A DNA stretch of 10,435 nt. Source: Acidobacteriota bacterium. GTDB lineage: Bacteria > Acidobacteriota > Blastocatellia > Pyrinomonadales > Pyrinomonadaceae. Positions 1 through 6,731 of the stretch are shown one piece after another. The position numbers and the translations under genes were made by a program. The stretch covers positions 1 through 10,435 of the forward strand of contig QHXL01000305.1 of assembly GCA_003222935.1 (NCBI GenBank), given 5' to 3'. The notes under the pieces were generated by a model. The model searched no databases and had not been told where the DNA came from. It saw nothing but the letters and a program-made list of their open reading frames with translations. Positions within the stretch are counted from its first letter, which is position 1; each line of letters opens with the position of its first letter.

Positions 1-1
1 G

Positions 2-760
2 TTCGAGGGTCAGCCGATCAAACTCTTTCACCTGATCAATCATACGTCCCGCCTGCCCTTTGTCATGCCGGACCGGCCGGAACTATTCCGTAACCCCGAC
101 CCTTATGAGCTTCCCAAAATACTGACCGCGATTGAAAGCAGTTACACCAGGGAAAACTTTTACGAAGATCTACATAAAGTGAAGCTCGATAAGGCGCCTG
201 GCACCGAGTTCAGATACTCAAACTCTGCCGCACAGTTGTTAGGTTTCATCCTGGAGAAAATATACCGAATGCCTTACGAGCAATTAGTTTTAAGAAAGAT
301 CGCTAAGCCGCTCGGGATGACGGAGACGAAAATCACTCTGTCGGCGGCGGAAAAAAAGCGTCTGGCAAAGGGGCATTACGATAACGGTAGTATTGCCCTC
401 TACGGTACGCCGCAGACGCAGGCTGCTGGCGCGTTGCGCTCATCGGTCTCCGACATGTTGAAATACGCGAGATACCACCTGAATGAAGGCGACGAAGTTG
501 TAAAGTTGTCGCATCAGACCACGTGGGGGGATATCAAGTATTACGCCTCAGGTTTGAACTGGCAGATGAATAAAACATCTGCCGGACATAGAAGAATCTG
601 GCAGAGCGGCGGGACCTTTGGCTTTTCCAGTTACTGCGTAATATTCCCGGAGTTAAGACTGGGCATAGTTTTGCTATCAAATGAATCTGATCGAAACTCG
701 CAGGGACGGTTGAGCGCCATGGCGGACGAGATCCTAATGGGTGTCGGGGAAACAAACTAG
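2..760 (+). CDS. Serine hydrolase, beta-lactamase class C / PBP-like fold (5' truncated)
   Basis: The frame is already open at base 2 and continues through the ATG at 65, so the start lies outside the window and 65 is an internal Met. The first visible residues, HLINHTSRLP, match the HLLTHTSGLP signature that follows the SxxK nucleophile in class C beta-lactamases, esterases and D-aminopeptidases, so the catalytic Ser and Lys are off the left edge. The second motif, Tyr-Ser-Asn, is present at 215-223 in FRYSNSAAQLLG. The third motif (normally K/H-[ST/G]-G) appears as WQSGGTFGFSS near 597-630, with Gln where the basic residue or His usually sits. The C-terminus, with GIVLLSNE, is typical. The family hydrolyses amide or ester bonds, often in the periplasm, and the substrate cannot be told from sequence. 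Family assignment is firm; activity is uncertain because the nucleophile is unseen and the third motif is atypical. Confidence 0.88.
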   Translation, partial: FEGQPIKLFHLINHTSRLPFVMPDRPELFRNPDPYELPKILTAIESSYTRENFYEDLHKVKLDKAPGTEFRYSNSAAQLLGFILEKIYRMPYEQLVLRKIAKPLGMTETKITLSAAEKKRLAKGHYDNGSIALYGTPQTQAAGALRSSVSDMLKYARYHLNEGDEVVKLSHQTTWGDIKYYASGLNWQMNKTSAGHRRIWQSGGTFGFSSYCVIFPELRLGIVLLSNESDRNSQGRLSAMADEILMGVGETN

Positions 761-1059
761 GACCAATGGGAGCGAGTGTCTTGAGGGCGGCAATCGGTTA
801 TTGCGGACCAAAGTATTCGCGAGTTGGAAACAGATTGCAGCTTCGCTAAAAGAAACCTAAGACGAACTGAGTTGTGACTCGAGAGAGGACTTCGTTTCTT
901 TCACCTCACCTCCCTTGATTGGAACTGGATAGATACCGGCGTTATCGCCCGCTGACCGAAAACAACTTTCGGAAGCTCGCAGCACCCCTGATCTAGAAAT
1001 GCCCCCGCGGGCGCGAGTCAGTTCACCTTACGCCCGCGAGTTTTTAGATTCCCTCCGAC
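761..1059. other. Convergent intergenic region, no gene seen
   Basis: This is the non-coding space between the hydrolase stop and the stop of the oppositely oriented oxidoreductase. Apart from the hairpin and T-tract at 1006-1045 I see no ORF with a credible start, no RNA gene and no clear repeat. A small 5-bp stem at 790-804 has no T-run. Confidence 0.5.
1006..1045 (+). terminator. GC-rich hairpin with T-tract, likely intrinsic terminator
   Basis: A perfect 8-bp inverted repeat, CGCGGGCG (1006-1013) and CGCCCGCG (1031-1038), with a 17-nt loop is followed on the plus strand by AG and five T (1041-1045). This fits a rho-independent terminator for plus-strand transcription, although it lies about 245 bp after the hydrolase stop. 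On the minus strand the same stem sits just past the stop of the di-heme oxidoreductase but is followed only by a weak T-run, so it may help terminate both convergent genes. Confidence 0.5.
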
Positions 1060-2658
1060 CTATTCAGGATCGTTCGGGTTGTTGAAGAGCGCGCTCAGCT
1101 TGATGCTTCCGTGCCCGGACTGCGGGAAATTGAATGAGTTGCGATTGCCAGGGTCGAGTGTGGAGGCTGTGTCGTCCGGGGGAAAGATGACCAGCGAGTT
1201 GAGAAACGAGATAACGCACTCTTGTTGCTCGGGTGAGAGTCCAGCAAAAGCGCTCCGAGCCGCCTGAGCCTCACCCCCATGACGCAAGATAACTTCCGTG
1301 AGGTTGATGCTGCGGCCATCGTGGCCATAAGGAGCCGTTGAACCTACGCCCCAAAGTGGGGTGGATAGAAACTCCCTGCGGGTTGTGCCGTCGAAGTTCC
1401 TCTCGTAAAAGTTTGGACCAAGATCGTGTCGCTTGAAATCGGTGAAAAGGTTTTTCACCAGAAACGGTTGCAGCCTCGGCTGTTTTAGAGTCGGGAACCC
1501 GCTATGGTCATCGACGGTATTGAACAAGGGGTTCGCAGTGGCAAAGAGACGATTGAAAATACCGCGGTCAGGATCGAAGACAGTCTCAACATCAGCCACG
1601 CGACGATCCTTGTTAATCTGCAGATCGGAAATATGACATTGCGCGCAGCCGATCTTATTAAATACTTTCCGCCCCCTCTCCGTCTCTTGATTTTGTTCAT
1701 AGACTGCTGGCTTGAAATAGTTGAGCAGATAAAACTCCATGAAGTCGACGAGGCTCAAGGGAATTTCATTGGTAATTCCATCGTGATCCGGATCGTCTGC
1801 TTCGTTGTTCGCCGGTGGCGATTCGAGTTCATCCTTGTTGCCATCGAGCACCATCCCGGACCGCGTAGTAATGCGCTCGCCGTTGTGTGCCCTCATCAAT
1901 TCCGGATCTACTGACTGTAGACCCATCTCGTCATTAAATGCCCCTACGACGAATTCCCGTATGGATATTTTGCCTCCGTGTGCGAAGAACGGGCGTACAC
2001 GAAGATCCGCGTCGACGCCGCGAACTTCTGAAGTGTCGATCTGACCGTCGGATCGCACGGTTATCGAACCGTAATTGATCCCTTTGCTGTCGAGTGTTCT
2101 GTTGACTGCGCGATGAGTCTGTTGCCACTGGGCGATCGCCTGCCCGCGTATGGCACGCAGATCAGTCGTGATCTCGTCGGCCAGCATTTCCTTGAGACCT
2201 AGCCCAAACAGATGCGGCGCATCGCGACTATCCGGCCGCGTCACCACGTCGCCGCCAAAACCTGCAGACCCTCGAGGACGGCCGTGGCAACCAGCACAGC
2301 TATCGCTGACTCCCGCTCCGAGCGCGAGATTCGTGTTGATGTCGCCTACACCGTCAGCGGCAAGCGGACCCTGACCCTGTGTGCGCAGGAACTTGCGCTG
2401 GAAAAGTTGGCGCCCGCGGCGAATCGCCCGGAACGGATCGCGAGCGATGATGAAGGATGATGAATCAGGCGTTGTCCAATCGCCACTTCCATTGCCGATT
2501 TGCTCAGTCAGCGATTTGCCGATTCCGAAGCCGGCGACGTTGGGATTCTGGGTACGGTCAGTCATTTGCGCCAGGGCCGAACCCTGCCGCAAAACTGCGA
2601 TGGCACATAAGGCGATGAGTAAAAGAATCGCTATTGACTTTGATTGCATATGTTTCAT
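1060..2658 (-). CDS. Di-heme oxidoreductase, DUF1111 / DHOR family, secreted c-type cytochrome
   Basis: This 532-residue protein starts with a Sec signal peptide (basic n-region, hydrophobic core about residues 8-23, ALA-Q cleavage near residue 30). There are two heme-c sites: C121-A-G-C-H125, followed by a Gly/Arg-rich stretch, and C338-A-Q-C-H342. The segments HLFGLGLKEMLADEIT and REFVVGAFNDEMGLQ after the first heme, and TPLWGVGSTAPYGHDGRS near residue 440, are typical of the DHOR family (COG3488, formerly 'thiol oxidoreductase'), which is related to cytochrome c peroxidase and MauG. The mature protein should be periplasmic and perform electron-transfer or peroxidase-like chemistry; no substrate can be named. 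The first ATG is preceded by AGAAAGG about 12 nt upstream; Met-4 is an alternative start. It is transcribed divergently from the winged-helix/propeller regulator, 162 bp away, which makes that regulator a candidate controller. Confidence 0.9.
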   Translation of the reverse strand: MKHMQSKSIAILLLIALCAIAVLRQGSALAQMTDRTQNPNVAGFGIGKSLTEQIGNGSGDWTTPDSSSFIIARDPFRAIRRGRQLFQRKFLRTQGQGPLAADGVGDINTNLALGAGVSDSCAGCHGRPRGSAGFGGDVVTRPDSRDAPHLFGLGLKEMLADEITTDLRAIRGQAIAQWQQTHRAVNRTLDSKGINYGSITVRSDGQIDTSEVRGVDADLRVRPFFAHGGKISIREFVVGAFNDEMGLQSVDPELMRAHNGERITTRSGMVLDGNKDELESPPANNEADDPDHDGITNEIPLSLVDFMEFYLLNYFKPAVYEQNQETERGRKVFNKIGCAQCHISDLQINKDRRVADVETVFDPDRGIFNRLFATANPLFNTVDDHSGFPTLKQPRLQPFLVKNLFTDFKRHDLGPNFYERNFDGTTRREFLSTPLWGVGSTAPYGHDGRSINLTEVILRHGGEAQAARSAFAGLSPEQQECVISFLNSLVIFPPDDTASTLDPGNRNSFNFPQSGHGSIKLSALFNNPNDPE

Positions 2659-2820
2659 GGGAGATGAATACCTTTCTGTTGAGGTGGTGTGCGCTGAGGC
2701 CTGCTGATAAAATTCGCTCTCAAATTTCTCGTCCCTGTCAGTGGGTTCAGCCTACGAATCCGGCACTGAAAAGTCCTGAGGAGCTCAAAAGGAAGTTGTT
2801 AGGAAGTTCAAAGGAGCACT

Positions 2821-3879
2821 ATGTCTCCCAATTGCGGCCATATTCTTCAATTCAAAGACTTCACGATTGATACTGACCAGAAGGTACTGCTACGTGAGGG
2901 AACGCCTGTAGCGTTGGCGCCGAAGGTTTTTGAGACTCTCCTAGCGCTAATTGAAAACCACGGCCGAATTGTCCTGAAAGAAGAATTGATGAAGCGCCTT
3001 TGGCCCGACACGTTTGTCGAAGAGGCGAACTTGACCTTTAACATTCAGCAACTCCGGAAGTCTTTGGGCGATAACGCTCGCAGCCCGATTTATATTCAAA
3101 CAGTTGCACGTCGCGGATATCGCTTTATAGCGGCTGTGGAGACGCTCGCGAGCGAACACTGCTCGGCGGAGACGCTGGCGAACGAAACTGGACCCGCCAC
3201 CGCCTTGACCAGGCATGTCTCGTCGACTCCACAGGTTCAGGTACCGGCCGCACGCACGAGATTTATCGCTATTCTCGCCTTAGTCGTCATTGCCATGGCT
3301 GGCGTCGGACTCGTTTCGTGGAGATTTGCAATCCGCGGCAAGGGCTCGAGTGAAGATAAGGCAACTGACGGGAAGACCGCGCCGGCGAAGGCTTTGAAGT
3401 TGGAAGGACTAACTGCAACAGGTCAAAGCAGACACGTCGCGATTTCACCCGATGGTAAGTATGTTGCCTACACCCGCGGCTCGGAAAACTTGCTTGGTAT
3501 ATGGGTGCGACAACTGACGACAAACACAAATGTCGAGATCGTTTCCGCAGACCGAATTGGCGGATTGGTTTTTGCCAACAGTGGCGAGTCGCTTTATTTC
3601 GTGAAGGGCGTTCCGAGCGCCCTGTATCGCGTTTCATTATTGGGTGGCGTACCGACAAAAATAATTGATCGCCCCGAGGGGAACTTCTCAGTTTCAGCCG
3701 ACGGCAGTCAGATCGCCTTTACTCGTGAAGTTATAAATCGGGACGGACAACGAGAGTATTCATTGCTGATTGCGAACGAAGACGGTCGAAGCTTGACGTT
3801 CCTCTATGGTCTCCGGATAGCCAATCAATCATTTGCGCGTACGGCAGTTCCGCCGCCGGGAGCCTGGAAGTTAGTCTAA
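2821..3879 (+). CDS. Winged-helix/PD40 regulator, N-terminal part (frame disrupted)
   Basis: The N-terminal 7-103 residues form an OmpR/PhoB-type (CadC-like) winged-helix DNA-binding domain. Markers are APKVFETLLALIENHGRIV, the recognition-helix segment EEANLTFNIQQLRKSLGD and TVARRGYRFIA. A linker leads to a single membrane span at about 147-170, then the first beta-propeller blades with PD40/TolB motifs (AISPDGKYVAYTR near 205, SVSADGSQIAFTRE near 290). The design is a membrane-anchored one-component regulator: DNA-binding domain in the cytoplasm, propeller outside. AAGGAG lies 4 nt before the ATG. After LLIANEDG (bases about 3760-3786) the reading degenerates to a non-homologous tail of about 30 residues and stops at 3879, while the family-like sequence continues in the frame one base earlier. 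This ORF therefore encodes a truncated protein with DNA-binding domain, membrane span and about three blades. It may still bind DNA. Confidence 0.85.
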   Translation: MSPNCGHILQFKDFTIDTDQKVLLREGTPVALAPKVFETLLALIENHGRIVLKEELMKRLWPDTFVEEANLTFNIQQLRKSLGDNARSPIYIQTVARRGYRFIAAVETLASEHCSAETLANETGPATALTRHVSSTPQVQVPAARTRFIAILALVVIAMAGVGLVSWRFAIRGKGSSEDKATDGKTAPAKALKLEGLTATGQSRHVAISPDGKYVAYTRGSENLLGIWVRQLTTNTNVEIVSADRIGGLVFANSGESLYFVKGVPSALYRVSLLGGVPTKIIDRPEGNFSVSADGSQIAFTREVINRDGQREYSLLIANEDGRSLTFLYGLRIANQSFARTAVPPPGAWKLV

Positions 3880-3902
3880 TAGCCGTTGACGTCAACACTG
3901 GA

Positions 3903-4946
3903 GTGAAAAAGGATCTATCTTCTTCCAAATTCTATGTGATTAAGAAGATGGGCTGGTCCGCCGATAAGCGGGGACTAATAATGTCGGCGAGGAAGAAGAT
4001 CGATGGCGCAAATCAACTGTTCCGGGTCTCCTATCCAACTATGGAGGTAAGCCAGATCACCGAAGGACTGACTTCATATTCGGATCTGAGCATTGCTGCC
4101 AACTCAGATTATGCGGTCGCGTCACAGGCAATCCTCGATTCACATATTTGGGTAGGTTCCATCCGCGACCTTCAAAATCTAAAGCGGATAACCCAGGCGC
4201 TGGACAATTTTTGTTGGACTCCGAGTGGGCAACTCGTCTATTCATCAACCGCGAGCGGCAATACAGACATTTGGATAATGCAGCCGGATGGTACTGAACA
4301 AAAACAACTGACCGTTAACGCTGGCGTCAACGGTTCACCGGCCACAACTTCCGACAATCGCTACATCGTATTTATCTCCAACCGCACGGGCTCATTTCAA
4401 GTTTGGCGCATGAACATGGACGGTATGAACCAGACCCAACTCACCTACGGGTCCGCTAAGACCTATCCGGCCATCACCCCTGACGGCAAATGGGTTCTTT
4501 ACAACTCAACCGACAATTGGCATTTGTGGAAAGTTTCCATTGACGGCGGTGAGCCGTCACGTCTTACCGACTTTGTTGCCGCTACGCCCTCAGTTTCTCC
4601 TGACGGCAAAATGATTGCCTGCATTGGAAGAAACGAGTCAAAACGCCAGCTCATGATTCTGCCGATTGACGGTGGACCTTCGATTAGGAAGGCGGATTTT
4701 TTTGGCTGGCTCTCCCGGATACAATGGATGAACGATGGCAAGACGGTGATTTACGCAGGTGAGCGTAGTGGGCGGAGAGCGATTATGAAGCAATCGCTGA
4801 ACGGCGGTTTAACTGAGGAGCCTTTGAACCTTGATGCGGACGAGCTCTTTGATTTTGGTTATTCCGCGGATGGCCGATCATTCGCGCTTAGTCGCGGGAC
4901 ATGGTTGAACGATCTTGTCCTAATAAGCGGTCTCAATCAGTATTGA
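3903..4946 (+). CDS. Regulator C-terminal half: TolB/PD40 beta-propeller (continuation in another frame)
   Basis: The first possible start here is GTG 3903, but the homologous reading extends upstream without a stop to about 3783, giving SKLDVPLWSPDSQSIICAYG and then LIAVDVNTG before the GTG. This is therefore the second half of the gene starting at 2821, not an independent gene, and no Shine-Dalgarno precedes 3903. It carries at least four further PD40 blades: GWSADKRGLIM, the blade with NTDIWIMQPDGTEQKQLT, then FQVWRMNMDGMNQTQLT with AITPDGKWVLYNS, and SVSPDGKMIACIG. Such propellers bind ligands or proteins. Without the winged helix it would lack both DNA binding and a membrane anchor, and having no signal peptide it would stay cytoplasmic if made at all. 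It is probably a pseudogene fragment, unless the frame break is a sequence error. Confidence 0.75.
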   Translation: MKKDLSSSKFYVIKKMGWSADKRGLIMSARKKIDGANQLFRVSYPTMEVSQITEGLTSYSDLSIAANSDYAVASQAILDSHIWVGSIRDLQNLKRITQALDNFCWTPSGQLVYSSTASGNTDIWIMQPDGTEQKQLTVNAGVNGSPATTSDNRYIVFISNRTGSFQVWRMNMDGMNQTQLTYGSAKTYPAITPDGKWVLYNSTDNWHLWKVSIDGGEPSRLTDFVAATPSVSPDGKMIACIGRNESKRQLMILPIDGGPSIRKADFFGWLSRIQWMNDGKTVIYAGERSGRRAIMKQSLNGGLTEEPLNLDADELFDFGYSADGRSFALSRGTWLNDLVLISGLNQY

Positions 4947-5027
4947 ACCTGCAATGATCATTTTGATAGGGGCAACAGTTTTTGATCGCGCTACTGATCA
5001 GAGGGACTCTCGGAGGGAAAATCAAGT

Positions 5028-5054
5028 TTGGCGTTCCGTACGGAAGTTGAACCC
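5028..5054 (-). repeat. Decayed tRNA-Glu 3'-end fragment (T-arm, acceptor 3' strand, CCA)
   Basis: These 27 bases match 6164-6190, the 3' end of the tRNA-Glu gene, at 24 of 27 positions in the same orientation and without gaps. The three differences (5035, 5044, 5048) are all transitions. The copy includes the encoded CCA, the acceptor 3' strand and the T-loop, read on the minus strand as TTCAACT, which still fits the T-loop consensus. Further into the tRNA body the match falls to background, so this is a 3'-end fragment only. This is the typical form of a far attachment site left by tRNA-targeted integration, or a relic of a tRNA duplication. Confidence 0.6.
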
Positions 5055-5131
5055 ATCTAGTGAAACTGAAACCTGAGGCACAACGACGATTAGGACTCGA
5101 ACTGCAATGAGGAGGGTTGTCATCAACTCCA

Positions 5132-6028
5132 TTATCTAACACGTTCGGACTTGATCGGTTGCCAGGCAGAAGAGACGGGATTGAAACGAACGTGCTTGAT
5201 GGCATGGGCCAATCCGAGAAGTTGCAACGCCCTGATACCTATCCAGTTCATGTCAATCTCGTACCAACGCAAACCGTGACGCGCTGAAGTCGGATGAGCG
5301 TGATGGTTGTTGTGCCATCCTTCACCGAATGTAAGCAGCGCCACCCACCAACTATTTCGCGAATCGTCACCGGTTTCAAACCTCGTTCTGCCCCACAGAT
5401 GCGTCGCGGAATTGACCAGCCACGTGGCGTGCAACTCCAATATCAGTCGCAGGAAAACTCCCCATAGCATTACGCCCCATCCACCAACAGCGACGAGCAC
5501 GATTGCGATCAATAAAAGAGGAACGTAGTAGTTGCGGGTAAGCCAGCGATAGAACCGATCGTTCATTAGATCGGGAGCATAGCGAGCAATGACGGCCTCG
5601 GGGTGTTTTTGTGCCGTGCCCCATAGTATCCAACCAACGTGGGCCCACCAGCCGCCATCGCGTGGCGTATGCGGATCACCGACCCGATCTGTGTGCGCGT
5701 GATGTAGTCGATGCGTAGTCACCCACTCAATTGGACCACCCTGGAGTGACATTGTGCCGCACGTGACGAGAAAGTATTCGACTACTTTCGGCACTTTGTA
5801 ACCGCGGTGGGTCAACAACCGGTGATAACCCATTCCGGTACCAAGACTGCCTGTAATCCAGTAGAGAACAATTGCGGTAAGGACGGCGGGCCAACTCCAG
5901 AAGAAAAGCGCTGCGATTCCACAAAGATGGGCGCTCGAGAGAAAGATCCCCATTCGCGAATTCCTATTGGCCCAAATGCCCTGGAGTTTTTGGCTCACGG
6001 GCATGGCTCTATCGTCTTCTGACTTCAT
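5132..6028 (-). CDS. Membrane fatty-acid (acyl-CoA / acyl-lipid) desaturase, delta-9 type
   Basis: The 298-residue protein has the three histidine boxes of membrane di-iron desaturases: H69-RLLT-H74, H106-RL-H109-H110 and H239-NN-H242-H243. N206 and H210 in NSATHLWG add the further ligands conserved in stearoyl-CoA delta-9 desaturases. Hydrophobic segments at about 28-60, 83-100 and 168-205 form the membrane hairpins. The enzyme would insert a cis double bond into a saturated acyl chain using O2 and electrons from a ferredoxin or cytochrome partner, adjusting membrane fluidity; the exact acyl carrier and position are inferred from the family. GAGGA sits about 8 nt before the chosen ATG; Met-9 is an alternative. 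It lies 137 bp downstream of the tRNA-Glu gene on the same strand and is flanked on the far side by a decayed tRNA 3'-end copy. Length is normal and no lesion is visible. Confidence 0.93.
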   Translation of the reverse strand: MKSEDDRAMPVSQKLQGIWANRNSRMGIFLSSAHLCGIAALFFWSWPAVLTAIVLYWITGSLGTGMGYHRLLTHRGYKVPKVVEYFLVTCGTMSLQGGPIEWVTTHRLHHAHTDRVGDPHTPRDGGWWAHVGWILWGTAQKHPEAVIARYAPDLMNDRFYRWLTRNYYVPLLLIAIVLVAVGGWGVMLWGVFLRLILELHATWLVNSATHLWGRTRFETGDDSRNSWWVALLTFGEGWHNNHHAHPTSARHGLRWYEIDMNWIGIRALQLLGLAHAIKHVRFNPVSSAWQPIKSERVR

Positions 6029-6164
6029 TCAATAATCCTCTTCCCTTCGCCGATGCAGCTGTTTCAAAACTCAAAATGAGAGCATCTTTGATCAGGGACA
6101 TTCTATGTCTTCCCAGTCTTCTCGGATGAAGATGGCGATGTCTTGTAAGTAATATTTAAGTAAT

Positions 6165-6240
<76 letters not shown>

Positions 6241-6279
6241 GCATAAGGTGAGCAGTTCGTGTGCTTATGGCAAGGGCGT

Positions 6280-6308
6280 AAATTAGCGTACACATTGGAC
6301 GCTGTCAA
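6280..6308 (-). promoter_or_regulatory. Putative sigma-70-type promoter of tRNA-Glu
   Basis: On the minus strand a perfect TTGACA (plus positions 6303-6308) is separated by 17 bases from TAATTT (6280-6285), a partial match to TATAAT. Transcription would begin about 30-35 nt before the tRNA 5' end at 6240. The consensus -35 box, ideal spacing and distance support it; the weak -10 box lowers confidence. Confidence 0.5.
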
Positions 6309-6447
6309 ACGCAGGTACCAAGGGTGGAGGCTCTAAAGGTATTCGGCGAGTAGTACAAACTTTAAATGCCCTTGCCAACTCCTCAAGCTACATCGTTTTA
6401 CTCTAGTAAGTAGGTGCGCCGAGAATTAACAACAATCTGGATGAGTT

Positions 6448-6625
6448 TTCGCTCCGGAGAAGCGGATATATAGCTTAGCTCCCGTTAAACCCTGCGCTCC
6501 GTAGGAGTGCTATGTCGCTTCACCTGCTCACGGTCGGACGCTCGCTGCTGCGACCCGTTGCACTCCTCTGGAGCGCATGATCGCGAGTGAACGGTGCTAT
6601 AAACATGGTGCTCCTCCGGAGCGAA
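6448..6625. repeat. 178-bp imperfect palindrome of GCTCC/GGAGC mini-hairpins (REP/MITE-like)
   Basis: Five arm pairs nest in collinear order: 6448-6459 with 6614-6625 (12 of 12), 6469-6474 with 6596-6601 (TATAGC/GCTATA), 6482-6486 with 6590-6594 (CCGTT/AACGG), 6494-6510 with 6560-6576 (15 of 17) and 6514-6518 with 6550-6554 (GTCGC/GCGAC). The sequence therefore reads as two inverted copies of a module of about 75 bases. The arms are themselves small hairpins, for example GCGCTCC-GTA-GGAGTGC and GCTCC-TCC-GGAGC. I see no transposase or obvious target duplication. Calling it a REP-like or MITE-like dispersed element is inference. Confidence 0.6.
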
Positions 6626-6702
6626 GAAAGCCACCTGACTTTTGAACGAGGCTCTCTAGGTTGTGCCGCCTTTCAAGCTTATGCATATGGATTCGCTGAA
6701 TA

Positions 6703-6720
6703 CACAGACTGAAGTCTGTG
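6703..6720. repeat. Perfect 8-bp-arm palindrome next to methyltransferase stop
   Basis: CACAGACT (6703-6710) and AGTCTGTG (6713-6720) are perfect reverse complements separated by two bases, ending 11 bases beyond the stop codon of the minus-strand methyltransferase. In RNA it would fold as a 7-bp stem with a 4-nt loop. No T-run follows on either strand, so a REP-like unit or a 3'-end-stabilising hairpin is more likely than a classical terminator. Confidence 0.55.
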
Positions 6721-6731
6721 CTACTCGCTCA

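Larger units (their letters stand above)
6241..6731. other. Long non-coding region rich in inverted repeats
   Basis: This stretch of about 490 bp between the tRNA-Glu gene and the membrane methyltransferase has no credible ORF. It holds the tRNA promoter, a nested imperfect palindrome (6448-6625), a perfect short palindrome (6703-6720) and a 10-bp inverted pair (6268-6277 with 6368-6377). It has the look of a landing site for REP-like dispersed sequences. Confidence 0.55.

Noticed and set aside
790..804. Small stem GCAAT/ATTGC after the hydrolase stop
   Set aside because: Five AT-rich pairs without a following T-run; not a credible terminator.
1504..1914. 136-codon plus-strand ORF opposite the di-heme oxidoreductase
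   Set aside because: It lies wholly within the oxidoreductase, has no family-like motifs, and the minus-strand reading carries both heme sites and the conserved segments.
3780..3800. Programmed ribosomal frameshift in the regulator
   Set aside because: No slippery heptamer or clear stimulatory structure is visible, and the shortened blade spacing points to a deletion.
5055..5104. Extension of the tRNA-Glu copy through the anticodon region
   Set aside because: TGAAA aligns at the anticodon loop position, but overall identity beyond 5054 is near background, so a full tRNA pseudogene is not supported.
5081..5110. A second T-loop-like string (minus strand GTTCGAGTCC) upstream of the decayed tRNA fragment
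   Set aside because: The flanking bases do not pair into a T-stem and no acceptor or anticodon arm follows; a 9-10 base match to a consensus this loose is expected by chance.
6100..6150. Hairpin CCATCTTC/GAAGACTGG downstream of tRNA-Glu
   Set aside because: It needs a bulge and has no T-run, so it cannot be claimed as the tRNA terminator.
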